A stretch of 47,765 bases of DNA. Origin: DASZGL01 sp035938875. Lineage in GTDB: Bacteria > Chloroflexota > Dormibacteria > Aeolococcales > Aeolococcaceae. Shown here one piece after another: positions 1 through 7,542 of this stretch. A program made the position numbers and the translations under genes. The stretch is from the NCBI GenBank assembly GCA_035938875.1, contig DASZGL010000020.1, forward strand, positions 1 through 47,765, in the 5' to 3' direction. The notes below the pieces were generated by a model. The model was not told the origin of the DNA, ran no database searches, and was given only the letters and a program-made list of their open reading frames with translations. How positions within the stretch are numbered: the stretch's first letter is position 1; the number at the start of each line of letters is the position of its first letter.

Positions 1-690
1 GAACATCCACACATCGCTGTTGCCCTGCCAGCTGTTCGAGTTGGCCGAGCCGACGCCCAGGTGCGTGTAGTTGCCGTTGAGGATGTTGGCACGATGATCG
101 GGACTGTTCATGAACGCGTTATTGACGTAGTTGGCAGACCCCCCGCCGTCGCCGGCGTTGCTCGACCAGCCGATGTTCTCGCCCGCGGATCGATAGCCGA
201 TGCCGTTGGCATTGATCATGCTGAACACGTACTGACCGCAGTTGAGGATCTGGTGTGAGAAATAGGAGCGCTGGATCATGTCCACGGAGCGTCCGTTGAC
301 GTTGAACCCACAACCGCCGTAGGGCCTGCCCTCGCCGATGCTGCTCAACGTGGTTCCCAGCTGTACCGCGCCAACGCCATTGCTGGCGCGGTCCTGGTTG
401 GTCAGCGAGAGCATGTAGGAGTCGGCACCCGCGTCGGCTGCAGCGCGCTGCACCGGAGTTGTGAGCACGTGCCACGCAGCGAGGCCCGCACCGGCCGCGA
501 AGGCGGCCATCATGCAGCGCGCGGTGCGCCCCGGCAGCAGCCGCGCCCCCAGGCGCGCCGCCTCCTGGTGATCAGACTTGTCAAGCGCCTCGGCGGTGCG
601 CAGCAGCACCTGCCACCGCTCTTCCGCTGTGCGAGTGGTGCCTGTGTCCTCCCTCTCCCAGTCGGTGTCGTACTGGTCGCCCGGGATCAT
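1..690 (-). CDS. CAP/SCP-domain protein with an N-terminal membrane anchor (3' end outside window)
   Basis: Read directly from the minus strand: 230 codons are visible and the frame stays open to the left edge. Residues 1-56 are hydrophilic and charged, about 57-75 form one membrane segment, and from about 91 the protein is a CAP (CRISP/antigen 5/PR-1) domain. The CAP cavity residues are present: His146 in YFSH, Glu171 in GENIGW and His199 in SPDHRANIL, followed by NYTHLGVG. Cys128 and Cys151 could form a disulfide. The ATG at 690 overlaps the TGA of the upstream TadA-like ATPase (ATGA), so the two are translationally coupled. Family members are secreted or surface proteins with varied roles; the target here is unknown. 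The start is well supported; the C-terminus is not visible. Confidence 0.85.
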   Translation of the reverse strand, partial: MIPGDQYDTDWEREDTGTTRTAEERWQVLLRTAEALDKSDHQEAARLGARLLPGRTARCMMAAFAAGAGLAAWHVLTTPVQRAAADAGADSYMLSLTNQDRASNGVGAVQLGTTLSSIGEGRPYGGCGFNVNGRSVDMIQRSYFSHQILNCGQYVFSMINANGIGYRSAGENIGWSSNAGDGGGSANYVNNAFMNSPDHRANILNGNYTHLGVGSANSNSWQGNSDVWMF

Positions 691-1820
691 TGACGGCGGC
701 GGTTTTGCGATACCTGGTTGAGCATGTTGGTGCGGCGGTCGGGAAAGATCCTGGCGAGGTCGCCGGGGAGCGGGATGCCCATGTCGAAGAGCCGGTTGAT
801 GATCTGTGGCCTGATCCCCGTGGGCACGAAGTCGCCGATGATCCGTCCCGTTTGAGCGTCGGCACCGCGCGGCTCGAAGAGGAAGATGTCCTGCATGGTG
901 ATGGTCTCACCCTCCATGCCGATGATCTCGGTCAGAGAGGTGACCCGCCGCGAACCGTCCTTGAGCCGGCTCAACTGGATGACCAGGTTGATCGCCGACG
1001 CGACCTGCTGGCGGATCGCGCGCACCGGCAGCTCCATGCCGGACATGAGCACCAACGTCTCCAGGCGCGCCATTGCGTCGCGCTGGCTGTTGGCGTGGAT
1101 GGTGGTCAGGGAACCGTCGTGTCCGGTGTTCATCGCCTGGAGCATGTCCAGCGCTTCTCCACCGCGGCACTCGCCGACGACGATGCGGTCCGGTCGCATG
1201 CGCAGCGCGTTGATCACCAGGTCGCGGATGGCGATGCGGTTCTCACCGTTGAGATCGGCAGGACGCGACTCCATGCGGCACACGTGCTCCTGATGCAACT
1301 GCAGCTCCGCGGCATCCTCGATGGTGACGATGCGTTCGTCGACGGGGATGAATCCGGAGCAGACGTTGAGCAGCGTTGTCTTGCCGGTGCCAGTACCGCC
1401 GCTGATGATGATGTTGGCTCGCGCCAGTACGCATGCGCGGATGAACGCTGCGCTCTCCTCGGTCAGCGTGCCGAAGGCGACGAGGTCGGAGACCTGGTAG
1501 GGGTCCTTGGAAAACTTTCTGATGGTGAGCAGCGGCCCGTCCATGGCGACCGGGGGGATCACAGCGTTGACACGAGACCCGTCCAGCAGGCGCGCATCGA
1601 CGAGTGGCGAACGGAAGTCGACGCGCCGGCCCACCGCGGTGACGATGAGGTCGATCACCCTGAGCAGATCGTTTTCATCCTCGAAGCGCACGTCGGTGAG
1701 CAGGAGTTTTCCGGCGCGTTCGACGTACACCATCTCCGGGCCGTTGACCATGATCTCGGTCAGGCTGTCGTCCTCGACGAGGGGGCGCAGCGGGCCCAGG
1801 GCATCAAGGTACCGAGCCAT
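687..1820 (-). CDS. Second TadA/CpaF-family secretion ATPase, short form
   Basis: Hexameric type II/IV secretion-type ATPase. From the ATG at 1820 it has 377 residues: the N-terminal signature MVNGP near 24-28, Walker A GGTGTGKTT at 141-149, an Asp box ERIVTIEDAAEL, Walker B DRIVVGE and a His box GHDGSLTTIHA. It closely resembles the TadA of the main pilus operon in this window but lacks that protein's roughly 130-residue N-terminal region. The frame is open up to a GTG at 1892, with another GTG at 1856. The ATG has GGAGG only two bases upstream, so the start is uncertain. It is coupled to the downstream CAP gene and has no platform (TadB/C) genes beside it in the window; these could lie beyond the left edge. 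Confidence 0.88.
   Translation of the reverse strand: MARYLDALGPLRPLVEDDSLTEIMVNGPEMVYVERAGKLLLTDVRFEDENDLLRVIDLIVTAVGRRVDFRSPLVDARLLDGSRVNAVIPPVAMDGPLLTIRKFSKDPYQVSDLVAFGTLTEESAAFIRACVLARANIIISGGTGTGKTTLLNVCSGFIPVDERIVTIEDAAELQLHQEHVCRMESRPADLNGENRIAIRDLVINALRMRPDRIVVGECRGGEALDMLQAMNTGHDGSLTTIHANSQRDAMARLETLVLMSGMELPVRAIRQQVASAINLVIQLSRLKDGSRRVTSLTEIIGMEGETITMQDIFLFEPRGADAQTGRIIGDFVPTGIRPQIINRLFDMGIPLPGDLARIFPDRRTNMLNQVSQNRRRQ
1114..1151. repeat. 38-base stretch identical to 7936-7973
   Basis: Lies in the second TadA-like gene and covers the codons for the ALDMLQAMNTGHDGSL region before and in the His box. The same 38 bases occur in the main tadA in the same orientation about 6.8 kb away. 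Confidence 0.7.
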
Positions 1821-1970
1821 GTCCTCCGACGTTCTCGGAGCGGTTGTGGTGATCACGATCCAGATACCCCATGTCAGCCGTCGATGACGCACGCGGATCT
1901 GAATGCCTGAGTCCGCTTGGGGGCGGCGCGGGCACTGGTCCGCCGCAGTGCGAGCCGATTCTCCGCCCGG

Positions 1971-2618
1971 TCAGCCCGCGGTGGCCGCCACCGCGACCGC
2001 TTCGATACGAGCGGCACCAGCTTGTTGCAGCGCCTCGGCGGCGGCCACCAGGGTCGCCCCGGTAGTGACCACGTCGTCGACCAGCCAAACCGCCAGGCCG
2101 CTCAGGGTGCGGCCCTCCCAGACGAAGGCGCCGCGGAGGTTGCGTCGGCGCTCACGGCGGTGCTGGCCCACCTGGGTGCCGGTCTCCCGGCGGCGACGCA
2201 GAGCCGTGGCGAGGGTTGCGCCCACCGTGCCGGCCAGGGCCCGGGCGACGACCTCGGCCTGGTTGTAGCCGCGAGCCCGCTGCCGGCGGCGACCCAGCGG
2301 GACGGGCACCACCACGTCGGGTCTTGGCAGAGCGAGGAGTTGCGGCGCCAGCCGTTCGGCCGCGACCGCAGCGAGCAGGTGCATCGCCCGGCGGCAACCG
2401 CGGTACTTGGCTCGGTGGATGACGCCGCTGACCGGCGGCACGTAGCCGAGCGCAGCCCGGCAGATGAGGTTGCCGTGACGCGTCATCGGCGGGAGCGGCA
2501 GACCCACGATGAGCTCGACGCAGGTCTCACAGAGGACCTCCGGCGCCGGCTCGGCGCATCCGGCACAGCGCCGGGGCGCCACGGCGTCGAGGAGGCGACC
2601 CATCGCCCTGCCGACCAT
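1971..2618 (-). CDS. comF: ComF family phosphoribosyltransferase-like protein
   Basis: 215 residues. An N-terminal four-cysteine zinc site (Cys18, Cys21, Cys30, Cys33) is followed by a type I phosphoribosyltransferase domain ending in the PRPP-binding loop LVDDVVTTGAT near 179-189. This is the ComFC/GntX architecture. In Bacillus ComFC takes part in DNA uptake; elsewhere the role is poorly defined. The open frame extends much further upstream, but that part overlaps the DUF192 gene and looks like its shadow, so the start is put at ATG 2618. A GTG at 2621 is equally possible, since a TACACT hexamer lies 8 bases before it. It precedes the short TadA gene on the same strand, a weak hint of a link between DNA uptake and secretion. 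Confidence 0.85.
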   Translation of the reverse strand: MVGRAMGRLLDAVAPRRCAGCAEPAPEVLCETCVELIVGLPLPPMTRHGNLICRAALGYVPPVSGVIHRAKYRGCRRAMHLLAAVAAERLAPQLLALPRPDVVVPVPLGRRRQRARGYNQAEVVARALAGTVGATLATALRRRRETGTQVGQHRRERRRNLRGAFVWEGRTLSGLAVWLVDDVVTTGATLVAAAEALQQAGAARIEAVAVAATAG

Positions 2619-2670
2619 CACGACAAACCAGTGTAGTTGCCGTCGCCGGCGGTGAGCACGGAAGCCGCAG

Positions 2671-3024
2671 TCAGACCAGGCGGAGGTAGGCGCCTTTCTC
2701 CACCCCGATCGCCGCGAGCGTTCCCGCGGGAAGCTCGATCGCCGACTTGGCGCGCCGGACGATCCGGCTAACCCGCCAGGGACGGAGGCCGTGGTAGACG
2801 CGAAGCACGCGACCATCCTTGTCAAGGAAGGCCACGTCCAGCGGAAAGCGCATGAAGAACATGTGGATCGAGTTACACGGCTGCAGCGCCAGGCCGTGCC
2901 CGGCGGGAAGCGATCGGCGGAACATCAGGCCGATGAAGCGACTCCCGGTCGAACGAGCCTCGACCACGTGCTCGGCGACCAGCTTGCCCTCGGTCGTCTC
3001 CAGGCGCCGCACCGCACCGGCCAT
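2671..3024 (-). CDS. DUF192 family protein
   Basis: 117 residues. The family pattern is clear: GLMFRRSLPAGHGLAL, then CNSIHMFFMRFPLDVAFLD, and a C-terminal segment AIELPAGTLAAIGVEKGAYL. DUF192 proteins are small beta-rich proteins of unknown biochemical function, often exported in other bacteria; no signal peptide is seen here. The ATG at 3024 has GGGAGG about five bases upstream, which decides the start against a longer open frame that would run into the divergent DsbA-like gene. It lies 52 bases upstream of comF on the same strand. Confidence 0.85.
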   Translation of the reverse strand: MAGAVRRLETTEGKLVAEHVVEARSTGSRFIGLMFRRSLPAGHGLALQPCNSIHMFFMRFPLDVAFLDKDGRVLRVYHGLRPWRVSRIVRRAKSAIELPAGTLAAIGVEKGAYLRLV

Positions 3025-3093
3025 CCGGCCTCCCTCCGTCCCGTCCCTATCCGCGTCCGCGGATGATGCATCCGCCAGGGGTATCGTCGACTC

Positions 3094-3798
3094 ATGAGCA
3101 CCCCCACAACCGAGGTTGACCTGTACGTCGATCCAGCCTGCCCCTGGGCTTGGCTGACCTCCCGCTGGCTGGTCGAGGTGGAGCGGGTCCGACCGGTCCG
3201 GGTCACCACCCGGCTCTTCTGCCTCGCCGAGATCAACCGGGACGCCGAGGCGGACGACCGGCTCCGCCGCGCCCACGAGGCCTCCGAAAGAGCCCTGCGC
3301 TGCCTCGTCCAGGCCAGGCGCGAAGGCGGCGATGCGGCGCTAGCCGCCCTGTACACGTGCATCGGCGACGCTTATCAGGAGCGCGCCGAGCCGGTCGGCG
3401 ACCCCGAGACCCTCGAGGCCGCAGCGGAGCAGGCGGGCATCGACGGCGGCGTTGTCGCTCGCGCGTTGTCCGATCCCAGCACCCTGGATGACCTCCTCCG
3501 CGAGCACAGGCATGCGGTCGAGGTCCTCGGCGCCTTCGGCGTGCCCACCCTGGTCATCGATGCCCACGCGGCCATCTTCGGCCCCATCGTCGATCGCCGC
3601 CTCGAGCCGGCAGAGGCGGGTGAGCTCTGGGACCACACCCGGTGGCTCATCGAGAACGCGCGCTTCTTCGAGCTCAAGCGCAACCGCACAGGCCGCGCCG
3701 CGATCGGTCGGTATGCCGCCGCCACCGCGAAAGAAGCCGCGACGGCTGCTCAGAGGAGTGGCGGCGCCGCCCACGAGGCGTCGGGCACCTCGGGGTAG
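3094..3798 (+). CDS. DsbA-family protein of the Rv2466c (mycothiol-dependent nitroreductase) type
   Basis: 234 residues with a thioredoxin/DsbA fold. The N-terminus reads DLYVDPACPWAWLTSRWL, the middle is helical, GVPTLVIDAH supplies the cis-Pro loop (about 149-158) and RFFELKRNRTG ends the domain. This layout matches the actinobacterial Rv2466c group, which reduces nitro compounds using mycothiol and helps in oxidative stress. The active-site motif is CPWA (Cys16), so the second cysteine of CPWC is missing. No signal peptide is seen, so it is probably cytoplasmic. The last ~35 residues are Ala-rich and overlap by 49 bases the 3' end of the convergent DUF3151 gene. Confidence 0.85.
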   Translation: MSTPTTEVDLYVDPACPWAWLTSRWLVEVERVRPVRVTTRLFCLAEINRDAEADDRLRRAHEASERALRCLVQARREGGDAALAALYTCIGDAYQERAEPVGDPETLEAAAEQAGIDGGVVARALSDPSTLDDLLREHRHAVEVLGAFGVPTLVIDAHAAIFGPIVDRRLEPAEAGELWDHTRWLIENARFFELKRNRTGRAAIGRYAAATAKEAATAAQRSGGAAHEASGTSG

Positions 3799-4271
3799 GC
3801 GGCCGCGCCGAGGCCATCGTCGGGATCGAGCTCGAGAAGGAAGCTGCGGCAGCGGACCGACTCATCAACCTCCCCCAGGGCGGCGGCGGTCACCAGGAGG
3901 AGCTGGAGAGCGCGGAGAAAGCCGCGATTGCCGGGCTCACTCCAGCGCACCGTCCCCGTCCCGCCCCAGCCGTGGCGGCGCAGCCGGTCGAGGCCCCGGT
4001 GATAGCCGACCCGGGCGCAGGCGTAGGCCATCACCAGGTCGCCCGCGGCCAGCCGCCACTGTCCCAGCCGGGCCCAGGCGTCGAGATGGTCAGGCCACCG
4101 CGCGACGACCTCGCGCAGCGCCGCGTCACTCTTCGCGGTGAGTGCAGCGGCGAGCGCGGCATCGGCTTCCTCTGATTCCCGCGGCAGCACGGTCTCGTGC
4201 CGCGGCGGGGCGGCGGTGTCGCCGGCCATGAGCGGCACCTCGCGGAGCGGTCGAGGAGTCTCCGAGCTCAT
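3750..4271 (-). CDS. DUF3151 family protein
   Basis: 173 residues. It resembles the actinobacterial DUF3151 family: an Ala-rich helical region with repeated small helices (DAALREVVARWPDHLDAWARLG, tetratricopeptide-like), then RRHGW-GTVRW-EPNRGFLRAL and a region rich in Glu, Arg and Cys ending in FLLELDP. Function is unknown; the helical-repeat look suggests protein binding. It overlaps the end of the DsbA-like gene tail to tail. The first ATG (4271) is used here; a second Met at codon 15 is possible. Confidence 0.75.
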   Translation of the reverse strand: MSSETPRPLREVPLMAGDTAAPPRHETVLPRESEEADAALAAALTAKSDAALREVVARWPDHLDAWARLGQWRLAAGDLVMAYACARVGYHRGLDRLRRHGWGGTGTVRWSEPGNRGFLRALQLLLVTAAALGEVDESVRCRSFLLELDPDDGLGAAAYPEVPDASWAAPPLL

Positions 4272-4313
4272 CCGCGCAGACTAGCGCCGGCGGTGACATG
4301 GAACAATCGCGAC

Positions 4314-4781
4314 ATGGCAATCCAACCGCAGCGGCGGGGGCGGCGCATCGCCATGACCGACGAGGAGCGCGATGCCTTTCTTCGGGTCGAGCGCACCTGC
4401 CGAGTCGGCACGGTGAGCGCCGACGGCGTGCCCCACGTCACTCCGCTGTGGTTCGTATGGCACGATCGCTGCATCTGGCTGTACTCGATCACGCGCAGCT
4501 GGCGCTGGTCGAACCTGAGCAACAATCCCATCGTGTCGGTGGTCGTCGACACCGGCGATGAGTTCTTCGAGCTGCGCGGCGTCGAGCTGATCGGTCAGGC
4601 AGTGCCGGTCGGCGAACAGCCGCGTAGCGGCGAACCGTGCGCGGAGCTGGAGGAGCCAGAACGGCTCTTCGCCGCCAAGTACACCCGCGGTACTGTGCTG
4701 GGGTTCGACGGACGGCACGCGTGGCTGCGGGTCACCCCGCAGCGCGAGTTCAGTTGGGACTTCCGCAAAATCGCGCACTGA
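4314..4781 (+). CDS. Pyridoxamine 5'-phosphate oxidase-like (PPOX class) flavin/F420-type protein
   Basis: 155 residues with the split-barrel PPOX fold: FLRVERTCRVGTVSADGVPHVTPLWFVW is the first strand pair, LYSITRSWRWSNLSNNPIVSVVVD the cofactor-binding segment and FFELRGVELIGQA the third. Members bind FMN, F420 or biliverdin; which one cannot be told from sequence alone. The ATG at 4314 was chosen because the preceding open frame overlaps the divergent DUF3151 gene; a second Met lies 13 codons in (MTDEER). It stands 43 bases before a lipoprotein gene on the same strand. Confidence 0.82.
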   Translation: MAIQPQRRGRRIAMTDEERDAFLRVERTCRVGTVSADGVPHVTPLWFVWHDRCIWLYSITRSWRWSNLSNNPIVSVVVDTGDEFFELRGVELIGQAVPVGEQPRSGEPCAELEEPERLFAAKYTRGTVLGFDGRHAWLRVTPQREFSWDFRKIAH

Positions 4782-4824
4782 CACTGCGGCACGTTCGCAG
4801 ATCACCATCGAGGCGACAGCAACC

Positions 4825-5550
4825 GTGAAGACTCAGCGAAACCTTGGCCTGGTATCCGCGGCCGCGGCGGCGATCCTCGTCGCCTCGTGCGGGAGCGGCG
4901 GCGCGACCAGCTCCGCCGACAACGGCGAGAGCTCCAAGGCTGCCAGCCAGATCCTCCAGGATGTCGCCAGCGCCTACCGGTCGGCGAAGTCCGTGCACCT
5001 CGCCGGTTCGGTGAACAGCTCGGGACAGACGTACACCGTGGACATGAAGATCGTCGCCGGTGGCACAGTCAGCGGCAACATCGCCTTCCAGGGCGTGACC
5101 GCCGACGTCGTCATCGTCGGTGGCAAGACGTACATCAAAGGCAAGTCGCTCTTCGCGCAGTTCGCCGGGCCCGCTGCGGCTGCCACCATCGGCGACAACT
5201 GGGTGGCCGTGCCCGCAAGTGCCGCCGCGGAGATCACCGGCGGATTCGCGACGCTGACCGACTTCAATCAGCTTGCCGATCAGCTGAAGACGCCCAGCGG
5301 GACGGTGACCAAGGGGGCGAGCACCACGATTCTCGGTCAGCCGGTGATCACCCTGAGTGATGACAAGGCGACGCTGTACGTCGCCGCCAGCGGTAAGCCA
5401 TACCCGGTTCAGTTCAAGCCCACCAGCGATGCCACGCAGCACCTGGATTTCACCGAGTACGACCAGAACTTCAACATCGCAGCACCGAGCGGGGCGATCG
5501 ACTACTCGGGCGTCGGCGCAGGAACGGGAGCGTCCTCACCGACGCCATGA
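4825..5550 (+). CDS. Lipoprotein resembling the LppX/LprAFG family
   Basis: 241 residues from a GTG start. A lipoprotein signal peptide ends in the lipobox VASC with the lipidated Cys22, followed by a Gly/Ser linker. The mature part has alternating strands (VDMKIVAGGTVSGNIAF, ADVVIVGGKTYIKGKS, ATLYVAASGKPYPVQF, LDFTEYDQNFNI), as in the antiparallel sheet of LppX/LprG lipid carriers. The SAYRSAKSVHLAGSV opening is typical of that group. The likely place is the outer face of the cytoplasmic membrane. Lipid or glycolipid transport is a family-based inference. Confidence 0.72.
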   Translation: MKTQRNLGLVSAAAAAILVASCGSGGATSSADNGESSKAASQILQDVASAYRSAKSVHLAGSVNSSGQTYTVDMKIVAGGTVSGNIAFQGVTADVVIVGGKTYIKGKSLFAQFAGPAAAATIGDNWVAVPASAAAEITGGFATLTDFNQLADQLKTPSGTVTKGASTTILGQPVITLSDDKATLYVAASGKPYPVQFKPTSDATQHLDFTEYDQNFNIAAPSGAIDYSGVGAGTGASSPTP

Positions 5551-5553
5551 TCG

Positions 5554-5572
5554 GCGCCCGATTACGGGGCGC
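5554..5572. terminator. Weak hairpin between convergent genes
   Basis: GCGCCC and GGGCGC form a six-pair perfect stem around a seven-base loop in the 27-base gap between the lipoprotein stop and the tadC stop. There is no T-run on either side, so it would at best be a weak, possibly bidirectional, terminator. Placement between convergent genes is the main support. Confidence 0.3.
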
Positions 5573-5577
5573 TGCGG

Positions 5578-6498
5578 TTACTTGCTGCCGAACTGGTGGA
5601 CGACGGAGAGCAGCGCGGGGCCGAGCAGGACGATGAACAGCGTCGGGAAGATGCAGCCGACCATGGGGAAGAGCATCTTCAGCGGCGCCTTCTGACCCTG
5701 TTCCTCGGCGCGCTGACGGCGTCGCCGGCGCATCTCCTCTGACTGGATGCGCAGGACGTTGGCGATGCCGACGCCCAGCTGTTCGCTCTGGATGACCGCT
5801 TGGATGAAGGTGTTGAGCTCGTCGACCTTGTTGCGCTTGCCCACGTCTTCGAGGGCCTCGAGGCGCGGCCGGCCGAGGCGAATCTCGTTGAGCACCTGGG
5901 AGAACTCGAGCGACAGCGCGTTGTTGTACTTCTCGACGACTCGTGCCAGCGCGGCATCGAATCCAAGACCGGCCTCGACGCTGATGGTGAGCAGGTCGAG
6001 CGCATTGGGCAGGGAGAGGAGGATGTCCTTCTGGCGTGCCTTGACCTTGCGATCCAGCCAGATCGACGGGAAAATGTAGCCGAAGACACCGCCCCCCACC
6101 GGAGCCATGAGGACCAGCGTTCCGGTCAGGGCGAGCAGGAGCGCGAGCAGATATCCGACCAGGGTGAAGACCACCAGGGCGATGAGCTGCAGGCTGAGGA
6201 AGCTGCCGACGCTGAGATTGAATGGCCGTCCCGCGAGGTTGATCTTGTCCTGAAGCGCCTGCTGTTGATTTGCCGGGGTGCGCTTGGCGATGACCTTGCC
6301 GATGCGGTCGACGATCGGCCTGATGACACGGTCGACAAGCGGCGTCGACATCTCCATCTCGTCGAGCGTCAGCTCGCGATCGGAGAACTGAGCGAGACGC
6401 GTCTCGAGCAGGTCCACCTGGGGGCTGCTCAGGCCTTGGAAGATGAGGAAGACGCCGAACGCAACGGCCATGGCGAGGATGATTCCGGTGATGGTCAC
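5578..6498 (-). CDS. tadC: TadC-like pilus platform protein (T2SSF domain)
   Basis: 306 residues from a GTG. One membrane segment at the N-terminus (ITGIILAMAVAFGVFLIFQGL), a cytoplasmic region, two segments near 100-150, a T2SSF helical bundle (LLSLPNALDLLTISVEAGLGFDAAL, then AFIQAVIQSEQLGVGIANVLR) and a last membrane segment near 280-300. It forms the inner-membrane platform of the Tad pilus with TadB. It follows tadB by a few bases and ends the pilus operon. Confidence 0.9.
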   Translation of the reverse strand: MTITGIILAMAVAFGVFLIFQGLSSPQVDLLETRLAQFSDRELTLDEMEMSTPLVDRVIRPIVDRIGKVIAKRTPANQQQALQDKINLAGRPFNLSVGSFLSLQLIALVVFTLVGYLLALLLALTGTLVLMAPVGGGVFGYIFPSIWLDRKVKARQKDILLSLPNALDLLTISVEAGLGFDAALARVVEKYNNALSLEFSQVLNEIRLGRPRLEALEDVGKRNKVDELNTFIQAVIQSEQLGVGIANVLRIQSEEMRRRRRQRAEEQGQKAPLKMLFPMVGCIFPTLFIVLLGPALLSVVHQFGSK

Positions 6499-6501
6499 GG
6501 C

Positions 6502-7542
6502 TCAGACCTCGATCTTCACGATCTTCTGAATGACGGCGAATCCCACCGCCATGGAGAACCCGGCCATCACCAGCATGATGATGCCGAGCTGCTCATGGAA
6601 CATCGGAGTGAAGTAGTCCGGTGAGATGACTGTGAGGATGCCGGCCAGCGCGACGGGGAGGATGGTGATGATCCATCCCGAGGCCCGCGCCTGGGCGGTC
6701 AGCGTGCGGATCTCGCCCTTGATGCGCACGCGTTCCCGGATGGTGTGAGCGATGGTGTCGAGGATCTCGGCGAGGTTTCCGCCGACGACGCGGTGAATCT
6801 GCACCGCGGTGACCATCAGGTCGAAGTCCTCGGAGTTGTTGCGCTTGACCATGTGATTGAGGGCGTCGTCGACGCTGATGCCGAGAGCCATCTCCCTGGT
6901 GGCGCGGTTGAACTCCTCGGAGATCGGCGGCGACGCCGTCTTGGCCACGGTGGCGATCGCCTGGGCGAACGAATAGCCCGCCTTCAGAGCATTGCTCAGC
7001 AGGACGATGGTGTCGCCCAGCTGCTTGTCGAACGCGGTGCGCCGTCGCGACTGCAGCACCTTGAGCACGACGCCGCTGAGCAGCCAGGCCGCGGGCGGGC
7101 AGGGCAGGAAGGCGACCAGCGAGGCGAAGCGGACGGCGACCAACAGACCGAGGAGGACGCCGGCGCCGATGACGATGAGCACCCACTCCGACGACTTCAG
7201 CTTGAGGTCGGCCCGCGCCAGGTCCTCGGCGAGCTTGCCCGTCCGCGACGATCGCGACATGAGCACGTTGAGCGCGTCGGTCATCGAGTTGAGCAGTTCT
7301 CGGGGTGTACGCGGGGCGCGGGGTGGGCCGCCGGCGGCGACGTCGCCGAACTCCGCGTAGCGCTCCAGCCGCCGGGTCACTTCGTCGACCTCGGTGTCGC
7401 GGTTGCCCAGGCCGAAGAACACCAGCATCACCGCCAGCGCGGCGATTGCGCCCAGGGCAAGGTAGACGACGTCGAATCCGCCAACTTTGGCGGCATCGCT
7501 AAGAGGTGCTCCAGCGAGGAGGAACGCGGTGATGCCGGTCAT
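6502..7542 (-). CDS. tadB: TadB-like pilus platform protein (T2SSF domain)
   Basis: 346 residues. An N-terminal membrane segment near 27-45, a charged stretch, a pair of membrane segments near 120-155, the T2SSF motif (LPCPPAAW..., then QLGDTIVLLSNALKAGYSFAQAIATVA), the second helical bundle (FDLMVTAVQIHRVVGGNLAEILDTIAHTIRERVRIKGEI) and C-terminal membrane segments. The motif VGGNLAEIL is characteristic of TadB/GspF. The ATG overlaps the tadA TGA (ATGA), so the motor and platform proteins are translationally coupled. Confidence 0.92.
   Translation of the reverse strand: MTGITAFLLAGAPLSDAAKVGGFDVVYLALGAIAALAVMLVFFGLGNRDTEVDEVTRRLERYAEFGDVAAGGPPRAPRTPRELLNSMTDALNVLMSRSSRTGKLAEDLARADLKLKSSEWVLIVIGAGVLLGLLVAVRFASLVAFLPCPPAAWLLSGVVLKVLQSRRRTAFDKQLGDTIVLLSNALKAGYSFAQAIATVAKTASPPISEEFNRATREMALGISVDDALNHMVKRNNSEDFDLMVTAVQIHRVVGGNLAEILDTIAHTIRERVRIKGEIRTLTAQARASGWIITILPVALAGILTVISPDYFTPMFHEQLGIIMLVMAGFSMAVGFAVIQKIVKIEV

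Noticed and set aside
690..1910. 406-codon open frame on the plus strand opposite the second TadA gene
   Set aside because: Same pattern of Asp/His/Val/Arg-rich antisense translation, no domain.
2619..2825. Possible 69-residue N-terminal extension of ComF
   Set aside because: It overlaps the DUF192 coding region and has no family similarity.
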